DNA of 64,000 bases. Origin: JBAOHV01 sp963714875. Lineage in GTDB: Bacteria; Actinomycetota; Acidimicrobiia; Acidimicrobiales; Microtrichaceae. The notes under the pieces are model-generated. The model made no database searches and was not told where the DNA came from. It was given only the letters and a program-made list of their open reading frames with translations. Positions 1 to 8,952 of the stretch are shown in pieces. Within the stretch, counting starts at the first letter, position 1; every line of letters starts with the position of its first letter. The stretch spans positions 85,674-149,673 of the forward strand of contig CAVQQI010000001.1 of NCBI GenBank assembly GCA_963714875.1, in the 5' to 3' direction. The position numbers and the translations under genes were made by a program.

Positions 1-544
1 CCCTGGACTCGTCCACACACCAGTCAGCGATGAGCAGGTCGAGCAGCTCGTCGATGAACGCCAGGTCGTCCTTGGCCGGGTCGTCGATGTCGGGGAACTC
101 CCACGAGTTCCGGCCGTTCACGTCGCCGGTCGCAGGCACGCCGGTGGGGTGGGCGACGATGAACCCTTCGGCCTCGGACAGGTCTTCGTAGCCGGTGAAC
201 GTCGCCTGCTGATCGCCGTTCGAACCGAACCCATGGAAGTTCAGCACGAGGGGCAGTCGGGAGTCTCCGTCGAACGTGGTCGGGACGTGGACGCGGACGT
301 CGTGCTCGGCGCCGCCGGCATCCAGGACGAACTGCGACACGCCGGGCGTCATCGTCGAGCAACTGGCAGCGGTGGCGGGCGACTCGGTCGTGGTGCTGGG
401 GGCAGACGAGTCCGGCTCGATCGCTGGGGGCGCTGTCTCGTTCGAGGTGTCGCCACCGCACGCAGTCGCAGCGAGCAGCGCCGTCAGGAGCACGCCGCCG
501 AGACGGCCCCGTGCTCGGTGCAGTCGGTGGGGTGACGTGTTCAA
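1..544 (-). CDS. PHB-depolymerase/LpqC-family esterase lipoprotein, partial at window edge
   Basis: The 3' end lies beyond base 1, so only about 181 N-terminal codons are seen. A TTG start at 544 has GGAG about 8-9 bases upstream. The N-terminus is basic, then a hydrophobic stretch ending LLAATAC-GG, a lipobox-like site, then a Ser/Thr/Pro linker. The mature part shows LVLNFHGFGSNGDQQ, the HGFxxN oxyanion region of secreted alpha/beta-hydrolases of the polyhydroxybutyrate depolymerase/feruloyl esterase group. The GxSxG nucleophile would lie outside the window. It starts 15 bases after the stop of the upstream SDR and is probably the last gene seen of the hchA-SDR operon. Substrate is inferred from family only. 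A related esterase sits at 8953-9996. Confidence 0.8.
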   Translation of the reverse strand, partial: MNTSPHRLHRARGRLGGVLLTALLAATACGGDTSNETAPPAIEPDSSAPSTTTESPATAASCSTMTPGVSQFVLDAGGAEHDVRVHVPTTFDGDSRLPLVLNFHGFGSNGDQQATFTGYEDLSEAEGFIVAHPTGVPATGDVNGRNSWEFPDIDDPAKDDLAFIDELLDLLIADWCVDESR

Positions 545-559
545 CTGGGCTCGCTCCGG

Positions 560-1381
560 TCAGATCCCGAACTGGGCTCGCATCCCGGCGACGAACAGTT
601 CGTCCTGTTCGGCCGAGTAGCGATTCGCCAGGAGCTGCGCTGCTCCGTCCCCCGAGATGTAGCGGAGGTGATCGGTGCCGTCGGTCGCCGCTCCGAAGAT
701 CACCTCGGCGACCTCGTGCGGTTCCTGGTTGTCGTCCGACGCCTCCTCCTGCAACGCGGCGGCCGCCATGTCGACGAGCGGTTGGTAGTCAGCGAGCTGC
801 GGGTCGTGGGTGAACACGAACGATCGTCCTCCGAAGTCGGTGTTGACACCACCGGGTTCGACCAGCTTCACCCGGATGCCGAGCGTGGCGAGTTCGAAGT
901 GCAGCGCCTCCGACAGCCCTTCGACGGCCCACTTCGAGCCGTGGTAGAGGCTGCCGAGCGGGAAGGTCATGCGCCCACCGACCGACGAGACGTTGATGAT
1001 GACGCCGCTCCGCTGTGCTCGCATCGACGGCAGCACGGCCTGGATGGTCTCGACGAGGCCGAACACGTTGACGTCGAACTGGCGGCGCAGCACCGGCATC
1101 GGCGTGGCCTCGAGTGGGCCGTACGCGCCGTAGCCGGCGTTGTTGAGCAGGACGTCGATGGTGCCGAAGCGCTCGATGCCGTCGGCGACCGCTGTGGCGA
1201 TCGACTCGCTGTCGAGCAGGTCGAGCGCCCTCACGAGAACGTTGTCTCGGCCGGCGAGGCTGGCGCCGTCGTCGGTGTTGCGCATGGTGGCAACGACGTT
1301 CCAGCCGCGATCGGCGAACAACGTGGCCGACGCCTTGCCGATGCCCGAACTCGCGCCCGTGACGAGAATCGTCTGGCTCAT
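560..1381 (-). CDS. SDR-family NAD(P)-dependent oxidoreductase
   Basis: A classical short-chain dehydrogenase of 273 residues. The nucleotide-binding motif TGASSGIG is at residues 8-15, NNAGYGAYG follows at about 85, and the catalytic set is Ser in INVSSVGG plus YHGSK (Tyr-x3-Lys). The length is close to the usual 250-280. The ATG start overlaps the stop of hchA by four bases (ATGA), so the two genes are translationally coupled and co-transcribed. The substrate cannot be read from the sequence. Next to a glyoxalase/deglycase, a role in carbonyl or aldehyde detoxification is a reasonable inference. Confidence 0.92.
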   Translation of the reverse strand: MSQTILVTGASSGIGKASATLFADRGWNVVATMRNTDDGASLAGRDNVLVRALDLLDSESIATAVADGIERFGTIDVLLNNAGYGAYGPLEATPMPVLRRQFDVNVFGLVETIQAVLPSMRAQRSGVIINVSSVGGRMTFPLGSLYHGSKWAVEGLSEALHFELATLGIRVKLVEPGGVNTDFGGRSFVFTHDPQLADYQPLVDMAAAALQEEASDDNQEPHEVAEVIFGAATDGTDHLRYISGDGAAQLLANRYSAEQDELFVAGMRAQFGI

Positions 1382-2304
1382 CGGGCACCTCCACGGGTGC
1401 TCTCGTCGGTCGCCGCCGCGTGCTGCGTCCTGGTGGCGAGGTCTGCGAGCAGTGCCTCGGCCACCTGCTTGCCGAGTTGGTCGCAGGCTTTCGGGCTGTC
1501 GCCGGAGTACAGCTTGCGGTCGATGTGCGTCGTGCCGTTCGCCTTGTCGTTGACGATCCGTATGCCCTGCGCCTCGAGTCGCTCGCACTGGAGCCACGGC
1601 AGGTCGCCGGGCAGATAGCCGAGCGAGGGAGATCGCTGGTCGAGACGGTCGGGGAACGCTGCCATGTCGTAACCGGCGTAGGGGTGCGGGCGCTCCTCGT
1701 CGACCATGGCGGCCAGCATCGCTGCAGGGCCGTGGCAAACGGCGACGAGGTAGCGGTCGGACGCCTCGATCCATCGGATCAAGGCACCGACGTTCGGGTC
1801 GTCGGGCAGCCCGACCATCGCACCGTGGCCGCCAGGGAGGAACAGCGCGACGTACGGCGAGTCATCGTGGAGTGCACCCTGGCCGACCAGATCGCGCAAC
1901 GACAACGGTCGGTCGAACGCGGCCTGGTGATCCACCAGGAACTCGAGCACCGCCTCGTCCTTGCTCGGCGCCGACCACTCCTCGATGACCGCCGGCGCTC
2001 CCGTCGGCGTCACGACGTCGAAGTCGAAACCAGCCGCCGCAAGATGCATCAGCGGGACAGCCGTCTCCAGGGCGTTGTGCCCGGTCGAGAACAGCGTGCT
2101 GTTGGTCATCTCGAAGTAGCGATCCTCTGTGCACAGCACGAGGACCTTCTTGTCGCCGTCATGGGTCCGACCGGCGAAGTCGACCGGATCGAAGTCGCTC
2201 TTCTTCGCAACGCCCAGCAGGCGCCCGAGCGGGGACGGGATGTAGCCACGACCGGTCTCGTCCGGGGTGGGCGCCATGGCGAACAGCCGCTTGATCGGAT
2301 TCAT
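1378..2304 (-). CDS. hchA: Hsp31-type glyoxalase III / protein deglycase (DJ-1/PfpI superfamily)
   Basis: 308 residues, typical for the HchA/Hsp31 branch, which converts methylglyoxal to lactate and acts as a holdase or deglycase in the cytosol. The nucleophile elbow AVCHGPAAML carries the catalytic Cys-His pair; an upstream TEDRYFEMTN segment supplies the conserved acidic residue, and LFLPGGHGAMVG is the usual DJ-1 core strand. The ATG at 2304 is preceded by CAGGAG at good spacing, so the upstream in-frame extension is not needed. It heads a minus-strand operon with the SDR and the esterase. The AraC-family gene upstream is the obvious candidate regulator. Confidence 0.9.
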   Translation of the reverse strand: MNPIKRLFAMAPTPDETGRGYIPSPLGRLLGVAKKSDFDPVDFAGRTHDGDKKVLVLCTEDRYFEMTNSTLFSTGHNALETAVPLMHLAAAGFDFDVVTPTGAPAVIEEWSAPSKDEAVLEFLVDHQAAFDRPLSLRDLVGQGALHDDSPYVALFLPGGHGAMVGLPDDPNVGALIRWIEASDRYLVAVCHGPAAMLAAMVDEERPHPYAGYDMAAFPDRLDQRSPSLGYLPGDLPWLQCERLEAQGIRIVNDKANGTTHIDRKLYSGDSPKACDQLGKQVAEALLADLATRTQHAAATDESTRGGAR

Positions 2305-2480
2305 GTCGGGGTACTCCTGAATCGCAGGGGCGATCGGCGGGGGGAGCCGATCCGTGTCCGATCGAGTATGGGCGCAGGGCCAGAAGCACCGACAGGCCGA
2401 ACCTGCCAATCGGCTTGCTCGACACGTCAACTCCGCGACGCATGCTCGAGCACCGTCACCAACGTCCTGGCCGAGTACAA

Positions 2481-3488
2481 CTAGCCGGTGGACCGCACCT
2501 CGGCCCGGAATGACTCGGGGGTCGTGCCGGTCCAGCGGTGAAATGCACGGAACAGCGAGTTCGGATCCGCGAACCCGAGCAGGAAGCTGATCTCGGTCGC
2601 GTTCAGTTCCGTGGACTCGAGGTAGTGCCGGGCCAGTCGTTCCCGTGTCCCGTTGAGCACGTCGAGCCAGCTCGTGCCCTCAGCTGCCAGGCGCCGCTGC
2701 AGCGTCCGACCCCCGATACCGAGCTCGCTCGCCACGTCGCTCATCGCGGAACGCCCGCTCGGCAGGAGCACGAGCAGCGCCTCCTCCACCTCCTCGCGGA
2801 CCGACCGGTACTCGCCGGCCTCTGCTGCCCGCCGCCGAAGACCGGGCTGGAAGGTCTCCCACATCTCGTCGTTGCGAGTGAGGAACGGGCGTCGGGCATC
2901 GAAGGCGCTGAACGCGACCTCGAAGACGTCGCCTGCGACCACGTCGCAGCCGAAGAACTCGGCACAGGCGCCGAGGTCGTCGGCGGGGCCGATGACGGTG
3001 ACGCGTCTGGGCACGATCTCACTCCGCGTGGCGCGGCGCGCCAGCGCCACCATGAAGGCGAGCTGTGACAGACCGAGCAGCCTCGCCACATCGGGGCGGT
3101 GCTTGCATCGGTACCGGGCAGTCGTCTCCGCAGTTGTGACCTCCACGTCGAGCAGGAACGGGCCCACCAGCTGCATGTGCTCGCCGAGGCGGGTCAGGGC
3201 GGTCGTGAGATCCGGTGTGCAGATCGCCGCGAAGTAGGCCGGATCGAACAGCTCGGCCGACACCACGGCGCCGGCACGAACCGCGACGTCGGGGCCTCCT
3301 GCTTCGGCTTCGGTTGCGTCGAACAGGTCGTAGAAGTCGTCGACGGAGATCCATGAGCCGTCGGCGTCGAACAGGTTCGATGGCTGCCCCGCCCTGCGGA
3401 GCACCGCTTCGGCATCCAGCTCGACGTCGCGCAGCACGACGCGCCATGGCAGCCCCACATAGACCGGCTTGTCCTGATCTCGACGCAT
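2481..3488 (-). CDS. AraC-family transcriptional regulator
   Basis: 335 residues in the usual two-domain layout. The N-terminal two thirds resemble the arabinose-binding-like domain of the OruR/ArgR-like AraC group (an EAVLRRAG segment near residue 30). The C-terminal 90 residues form the double HTH, with SDVASELGIGGRTLQRRLAAEG and then FADPNSLFRAFHRWTGTTPESFR, the signature second helix-turn-helix. The ATG at 3488 is preferred to the upstream in-frame ATG at 3620, since the extension has no family similarity. It lies 176 bases upstream of hchA on the same strand and probably controls that operon. Confidence 0.88.
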   Translation of the reverse strand: MRRDQDKPVYVGLPWRVVLRDVELDAEAVLRRAGQPSNLFDADGSWISVDDFYDLFDATEAEAGGPDVAVRAGAVVSAELFDPAYFAAICTPDLTTALTRLGEHMQLVGPFLLDVEVTTAETTARYRCKHRPDVARLLGLSQLAFMVALARRATRSEIVPRRVTVIGPADDLGACAEFFGCDVVAGDVFEVAFSAFDARRPFLTRNDEMWETFQPGLRRRAAEAGEYRSVREEVEEALLVLLPSGRSAMSDVASELGIGGRTLQRRLAAEGTSWLDVLNGTRERLARHYLESTELNATEISFLLGFADPNSLFRAFHRWTGTTPESFRAEVRSTG

Positions 3489-3749
3489 GGCCTTCTCCAA
3501 GATGCACGGTGCTGAACCTTCCAGCGGAGCCGCCGTGGCGTGCAGCGAACCCGTTGTAGCCCACATGTCGGGGGTGGCGGCGTCTCGGTCGCGCATCCGC
3601 CGGTACAGAACCCAAGCCAAGCGGGATGGGGTGCAACGCGGTGCGAACGGGCCAGGCGCCTGTGCTCTCGGGCACTGCCGATGACCGTCGCTTCGCTACC
3701 TGCTGCACCCAGATCCCACCGGCGCTGCGGGGCGATGCCGCAACTGTGG
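3489..3749. other. Intergenic region, no gene seen
   Basis: 261 bases between the PPOX-like gene and the AraC gene, both on the minus strand. It should contain the araC promoter. I found no convincing -35/-10 pair, strong inverted repeat or RNA gene; open frames here are antisense shadows. Confidence 0.5.
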
Positions 3750-4778
3750 CTAGTAGAGGCCGTGGCGGTAGTCGACGGCGGTGCCGGCACGCACTGCCCG
3801 TTCTCGTGCTGCTGCTCTGATGGCGGCGGCGGCTGGCCCGCTCGCAGGGTTCGCCTTCACGTGGTCGGTCCAGATCAGCGACGCTCGCGGGAGCGCCGAG
3901 GTGTCGACGTGACAGGAGCCATCCCACACCCGGGAGTCGGCAATCGCCCGACTCGACTCGAATCGGCTTCTCTCGATGCTCAGCACGATCGCCGCATGGG
4001 GGGCCTTGCCCCCGATGGCCATGGACCCACAGAGCGTCCGGTCATCGGTCACGCGCGCCGTTCCTTGGAGCTCGAGCACCCTGTCGTCGCCGGGTCTCAG
4101 CACCAGGAACGCCACCTCGGGACGCTCGATGACGTTGTGGAACGTGTCGGTCCGGCGGTTCCCCCGCCGGTCGGGAATCGCGATCGTCGATGCGTCCAGC
4201 ACGCGCATGAAACCGGGTGGGTCGCCCTTCGGGCTGGCATCCGCGTGTCCATCGAGGTCCTGCGATGCCATGACGACGAACGGCGACGAGTCCACGAACG
4301 CAGCGGTGGTGTCGTCGAGGGAGTCGGAGAGGACCGCCGGGTCGGCGGGAAGGTCAGGTGCCGGCGGCGGCGTCGTCCACAACCCGGACCGGATGATCGC
4401 CTTCGCGCAATGGACGAAGGCCTCCTCCACCACGACCACGCCCGCAGAAGAGGGGTGCATCGAACCGTTGATACGCAGCGTCTCGCGCCAACCGGGCAGG
4501 AAGAACAGCGTGGAGACCGGGCTCTGCGGGGCTGCCGGGAGTGCTTCGCCCAGATCGAGGCTGGTCGCCGACGCGACCCGGGCGAACCCGGGGGAGCCGC
4601 CGATGACCTGTGCTCGCTGTCGTCCGTCGGCGTCGGTGAGTCCGGCGACTCCCAAGGGGGAGGCGGCGAGGAGTGTCGTGCAGTGCTCATCGAGCTGGTC
4701 GATCGACTTCATCATCGCGGCGAGCGGACGAGTGCCGACCGCTGCTTCGAGTTGCCGGGTGTCACAGATGAACTTCAC
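3750..4778 (-). CDS. Pyridoxamine 5'-phosphate oxidase-like FMN-binding protein
   Basis: 342 residues. The C-terminal half has the split-barrel flavin fold of the PNPOx-like superfamily: a SPFVVMASQDLDGHADASPKGDP stretch, then DRRGNRRTDTFHNVIERPEVAFLVLRPGDDRVLELQGTARV, matching large PPOX proteins of the MSMEG_1061 kind. The N-terminal part (about 1-150) is a second, weaker copy of the same barrel. I prefer the GTG at 4778 (protein starting VKFICDTRQ) because GGAGGGG lies five bases upstream; an in-frame ATG at 4820 would add 14 residues. The substrate is unknown. Its 5' end faces the divergent cyclase gene across about 240 bases. Confidence 0.8.
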   Translation of the reverse strand: MKFICDTRQLEAAVGTRPLAAMMKSIDQLDEHCTTLLAASPLGVAGLTDADGRQRAQVIGGSPGFARVASATSLDLGEALPAAPQSPVSTLFFLPGWRETLRINGSMHPSSAGVVVVEEAFVHCAKAIIRSGLWTTPPPAPDLPADPAVLSDSLDDTTAAFVDSSPFVVMASQDLDGHADASPKGDPPGFMRVLDASTIAIPDRRGNRRTDTFHNVIERPEVAFLVLRPGDDRVLELQGTARVTDDRTLCGSMAIGGKAPHAAIVLSIERSRFESSRAIADSRVWDGSCHVDTSALPRASLIWTDHVKANPASGPAAAAIRAAARERAVRAGTAVDYRHGLY

Positions 4779-5020
4779 GACGACCCCTCCGTAGCTCGGG
4801 CCAGCGTACGTGACGGCCATGGGGGTGTCTGGACCGACCTGACGGATTCCCGGCAACAGGGAGCTTGGATCGCGGGCCTGCGGCCCTCCTCTCGGCACTC
4901 CCACCCGTGGCGGGTCCGATCCTCGACCCGCGATCTCGACCCTGCGAAGGCCGCCCCGGCCCGCACCGATGGGTGTTCAGCGCCACAGCCGCGCCTGCCG
5001 CCTCGCGAGGTCGTTCGGTA

Positions 5021-8000
5021 GTGTTCCCCGCTGTGGCAGCTTCGGCGGAGGATGGACGCACCGTCGCAGCGACCGTCGTGTTCACCGATCTCGTCGGTTC
5101 GACGGAGCTGAGCACACGGCTCAGCGCGGCGGCGGCGGACGAGGTGCGCAGGACGCACTTCGAACTGCTGCGCAGGGCGATCGACGCTCACGGAGGGACC
5201 GAGGTGAAGAACCTCGGCGACGGAATCATGGCGGTGTTCCCGTCCGTCGGGTCAGCGCTGGACGCGTCCGTCTCGATACAGCAGGAAGCACACCGGCACA
5301 ACGAGGACCACGCCGAGCAGCCGCTGCGGATCCGTGTCGGTGTCGCCACTGGTGACTGCGTGGCCGAGGACGGCGACTACTTCGGCGAGCCCGTGATACA
5401 AGCCGCCCGCCTCTGCAACGCTGCCGACGGTGCGGAGATTCTCGTCGCTGAGGTCGTGCGGCTCTCCGCGCCGAGAGGCCACTACCGATTCGACCGATTG
5501 GGTCCGCTCGAACTGAAGGGGATTCCCGAGGCGGTCGACGTCGCCAAGCTGCAGTGGAGCCCGCCCGAGCCGGCTCGACCCACGGCGGTTCCCCTTCCGG
5601 ACCGCCTCGCCGTCGCTCACCCGTTGCCCTACGTCGGTCGCATCGCTGAACGCGAGCGCCTCGGTGATGCTTTCAAGGAGGCGAGGAGCGGAGCTCGTCA
5701 AATCGTGCTCGTCGCGGGTGAGGCCGGTCAGGGAAAGACCCGGCTCGCCGCGGAACTCGCCCGGTCGGCACACGACGACGGTGCTCTGGTGTTGTACGGA
5801 CGCTGCGACGACCAGATGCCGTTGCCGTACGGTCCGTGGGCGCAGGCGTTGCAGCACTGGGTCCGCCACTCCGTCAGCGATGCCCAACGGCCTGGCGGGG
5901 AGGAGCTGGACCGGCTCATGCCCGAGCTGCTCGGCGCGTCCTCCGGGTCCGCTGAGCGCACGACGAGTGACCAGCACGCGCTCTACACGGCGCTGACCTC
6001 GCTGCTCCTCGAGCTCTCCGACAGCCACCCGGTGCTCATCGTGCTCGACGACCTCCAGTGGGCCGACCGTGACAGTCTGCTGCTGGTGCGACACGTCGCC
6101 GGTCACCTCCTGAGCGGGGAGGTCATGCTGCTCGGCACCTACCGCGACACCGACCTCCACGACGGCCACCCGCTCGAGGACCTGCTCGCCGCACTCCGGC
6201 GCGAGACGGGCGTGACTCGCCTCAACCTCGAAGGTCTGACTCCCCGGGAGATCGAATCCATGGTGTCGTTGTCGATACCTGCAGCGAACGCGGACGATCA
6301 CCTCGTCGAAACCCTGGCGGAGGAGACCGGCGGCAATCCGTTCTTCCTCGGCGAGCTGCTCTGGCACCTCTCCGAGTCGGGCCTCGACGCGGCGATGGCC
6401 GTCGCGTCGCCGACCGCAACGGATGGCCCGTCCTCGTTGGCGCTGCCCGAGAGCGTTCGTGAGGTCGTCATCGCACGGGTGAACGCGTTGGGCGAGCGGG
6501 CGACCCGGGCGCTGACGACTGCGTCGGTGATCGGTCGAGAGTTCGACGTCCAGCTGCTCGCCGACCTCGTGGAGACCGGACAGGACGAGCTGATCGACAT
6601 CATCGACGGTTCGGTCGGAGCCGGACTCCTCGATGAGGTGGACGACAGTGGTGACCGGCTTGCGTTCAGCCACGCACTGGTCCGTCGTGTCCTGAACGAG
6701 ACGCTGTCGAGGCGACGTCGGGTCGTGGTGCACCGATCGATCGTCGAGGCCATGGATCGTCACGCGGGTTCGGGTCGCTTCAGCGCAGCGCAGCTGGCGT
6801 ACCACTGGCAGGCTGCGCAGCCGCCGGGTGGGGACGAGCGGCTGCTCGAGCTGATGACGGCCGCCGGCGCCGATGCCCGCCACCAGCGTGCGCCCGAGGA
6901 GGCGATCGTCTGGTTCTCGCGGGCGCTCGAACTGGTCGAGAAGAACACCGAGGAGGAGTGCGACCTGATGGTCCTCCTCGGTGAGGCGCAACGGCTGGCG
7001 GGCCACCCCGAGCACCGGTCCCGCCTGCTCCGAGCTGCACACCTCGCGCAGCAGCTGGGACGGGACGACCTGCTGGTGGCGGCGGTGCTGGCCAACCACC
7101 GGGGATTCCAGAGTGGCGCGGGGATGGTGGACGAGGAGCGGATCGAGGTGGCGCGCCGGGCGTTGGACGTCGTCGACACCTCCCCTGCCGACCGTGCCCG
7201 GCTACTGGTGCTGCTCGCGACCGAGCTGCCCGCCGACGATCCCGCCCGGCACGAGCTCGCCGTCGAAGCGGTCGAGGTTGCCCGGGGTTGTGGTGATGAG
7301 GGCACTCTCGTCGACGTCATCGCGCTCGGACTCACGGTCCTCGTCGCTCCAGAGCAGTTCGAGCAGGCCGCTGCGCTGTCCGCCGAGGCGATGGCGCTGA
7401 CGGCCACTGCACAGGATCCGAATCGTCGGATGCAGGTGTTGTTCGCTGAACAGGCCGTGCAGCTGATCCTCGGTGAGGTCGATGAAGCCGCACGATGCGC
7501 AGCGGAGTACGAGCAACTCGTCGGCCAACTCGGCCAGCCGGTCCGGCTGTGGACCGCAGCGCTTCGGTCGGCGATCCTCTCCACGGTCCTGGGCGACTAC
7601 GCGGCCGCGCAGAACCGCATGGAAGCCGCTCTCGAGCTCGGGCTGGCGACCGGTCAACCGGATGCCTTCGTCTCGTACGGCGCGCTCGTGATGGGCATGG
7701 CCATCCATCAGGGCCGCACGGACGAACTGATTGCGCTCACCCTCGAGGCCGCGGAGCAGAATCCGGGCCTGCCGATCCTCCGTGCTGGAGCCGCGGCGTT
7801 CCTCGCCGAGGCTGGTCGCCTGGACGAGGCGGCAGCAGCGCTTGCGTCGCTCGGTGACCTGGAGACCACGCTGCCCCCTGACCACTTCTGGCTCGCCTCG
7901 CTGGTGCTGCTCGCGGACGCTGCAACCAGGTTGGGGGACCGGCGGACGTCATCGGTGCTGTTCCACATGCTCGAACCGTACGGTGAGCGGATCGCCGTGC

Positions 8001-8278
8001 ACCCCGCCGGATGTCTCGGGGCGGTGTCGCTCGCACTCGGCCAACTCGCGAGCACGTTGGGGCGTGACGATGCGCCTGTGTACCTACAGGATTCTCTCGA
8101 ACGTCATGAGCGGCTCCGGTCCCCCTACTACCGGGCACGTTCCCACCTGGCGTTGGCGGACTGGGACCCGGCACATCTCGATGCCGCCGCAGAGCTCTCG
8201 GCCCGCCACGGCTTCGCGGGGATCGAACGTGAGCTGAACGATCGGCGGCAGGGCCAGACCCCGGACAGCGTGGCCTGA
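5021..8278 (+). CDS. Class III adenylate/guanylate cyclase fused to AAA ATPase and TPR-like region
   Basis: About 1085 residues. Residues 15-200 are a class III cyclase catalytic domain: FTDLVGST holds the first metal Asp, and KNLGDGIMAVF holds the second metal Asp with the Lys usually linked to adenine choice. The usual VNxAAR is VIQAAR, so the ribose-contact Asn is replaced. About residues 230-500 form an AAA_16-type ATPase with Walker A GEAGQGKTRLA and Walker B VLIVLDDLQWAD. The remaining ~550 residues are helical and TPR-like. No C-terminal LuxR HTH is present, unlike many related regulators. The GTG at 5021, with GAGG ten bases before, is chosen over the upstream ATG at 4865. It converges on a cyclic-nucleotide-binding gene. 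Confidence 0.88.
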   Translation: MFPAVAASAEDGRTVAATVVFTDLVGSTELSTRLSAAAADEVRRTHFELLRRAIDAHGGTEVKNLGDGIMAVFPSVGSALDASVSIQQEAHRHNEDHAEQPLRIRVGVATGDCVAEDGDYFGEPVIQAARLCNAADGAEILVAEVVRLSAPRGHYRFDRLGPLELKGIPEAVDVAKLQWSPPEPARPTAVPLPDRLAVAHPLPYVGRIAERERLGDAFKEARSGARQIVLVAGEAGQGKTRLAAELARSAHDDGALVLYGRCDDQMPLPYGPWAQALQHWVRHSVSDAQRPGGEELDRLMPELLGASSGSAERTTSDQHALYTALTSLLLELSDSHPVLIVLDDLQWADRDSLLLVRHVAGHLLSGEVMLLGTYRDTDLHDGHPLEDLLAALRRETGVTRLNLEGLTPREIESMVSLSIPAANADDHLVETLAEETGGNPFFLGELLWHLSESGLDAAMAVASPTATDGPSSLALPESVREVVIARVNALGERATRALTTASVIGREFDVQLLADLVETGQDELIDIIDGSVGAGLLDEVDDSGDRLAFSHALVRRVLNETLSRRRRVVVHRSIVEAMDRHAGSGRFSAAQLAYHWQAAQPPGGDERLLELMTAAGADARHQRAPEEAIVWFSRALELVEKNTEEECDLMVLLGEAQRLAGHPEHRSRLLRAAHLAQQLGRDDLLVAAVLANHRGFQSGAGMVDEERIEVARRALDVVDTSPADRARLLVLLATELPADDPARHELAVEAVEVARGCGDEGTLVDVIALGLTVLVAPEQFEQAAALSAEAMALTATAQDPNRRMQVLFAEQAVQLILGEVDEAARCAAEYEQLVGQLGQPVRLWTAALRSAILSTVLGDYAAAQNRMEAALELGLATGQPDAFVSYGALVMGMAIHQGRTDELIALTLEAAEQNPGLPILRAGAAAFLAEAGRLDEAAAALASLGDLETTLPPDHFWLASLVLLADAATRLGDRRTSSVLFHMLEPYGERIAVHPAGCLGAVSLALGQLASTLGRDDAPVYLQDSLERHERLRSPYYRARSHLALADWDPAHLDAAAELSARHGFAGIERELNDRRQGQTPDSVA

Positions 8279-8291
8279 GGTCGGCTGACCC

Positions 8292-8729
8292 TCAGTCGGC
8301 CGACGGAGCCTGTTCGGCAGCGCGCATCCGTGCTCCCACCACCGACAGCATCCGGATCGCGATCTCCGGTGTCGAGCGCAGCAGCTCGCGGAACTCGGGA
8401 CCTGAGAGCACCAGCACCCGGCCGTCGGTGCGCATCGTGACGGTCGCTGTCCGTGGCCCGCCGTCGAGCAGGGCGAGCTCACCGACGAACTCGCCGGGCC
8501 CGATCTCGATCGACGCTCCCGAGGCCTTGGTGACGTCCGCCGAGCCGTCGAGCAGGACGAAGAACTCGACCCCTCGCTCTCCGAGCTCACACAATGCCTG
8601 ACCGGCGTGCACGTCCACCTCGGTCGTCAGCGCGGTGATGCCCTCGAGCTCCGCGTCGGTGCAGGGCGCCAGGAGCGCAACCGCTCTCAGCGCCTGATGC
8701 TTGTCGGTCGTGCCCGGCTTCCGTCGCAT
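8292..8729 (-). CDS. Small cyclic-nucleotide-binding domain protein
   Basis: 145 residues, essentially one CRP-type cNMP-binding beta-roll. The phosphate-binding cassette GELALLDGGPRTATV has both the Glu and Arg that hold the cyclic phosphate and ribose, so binding of cAMP or cGMP is plausible. There is no HTH, kinase or channel domain, so it is not a CRP regulator. The ATG has a GGGGGGAG ribosome site directly upstream. It ends 13 bases from the stop of the cyclase-ATPase gene on the other strand, which suggests a paired second-messenger maker and receptor. The partner it signals to is not visible. Confidence 0.9.
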   Translation of the reverse strand: MRRKPGTTDKHQALRAVALLAPCTDAELEGITALTTEVDVHAGQALCELGERGVEFFVLLDGSADVTKASGASIEIGPGEFVGELALLDGGPRTATVTMRTDGRVLVLSGPEFRELLRSTPEIAIRMLSVVGARMRAAEQAPSAD

Positions 8730-8952
8730 CTGCTCCCCCCGAAGAACTCCGAACCAACCTATCTCAACAGTGGTCGCCCGAACGCGGTGGCGGGCGCACG
8801 GAACGTGTGCTGTGCCTGCCAGGGCGTCGGAGTGCGACGAGGTTGCCGCCACCTCGTGTCTCGACGACGTCCTCAAGTGCGGCGGGTGTCGTGTCGGTCG
8901 AAGAAGTCCAGGATCAGGCTCGTCGCCGAGATGCTCTCGGTGGGTTGGCCCG

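Noticed and set aside
5252..7099. 615-residue minus-strand frame
   Set aside because: Antisense to the cyclase-ATPase gene, whose Walker and cyclase motifs are clear.
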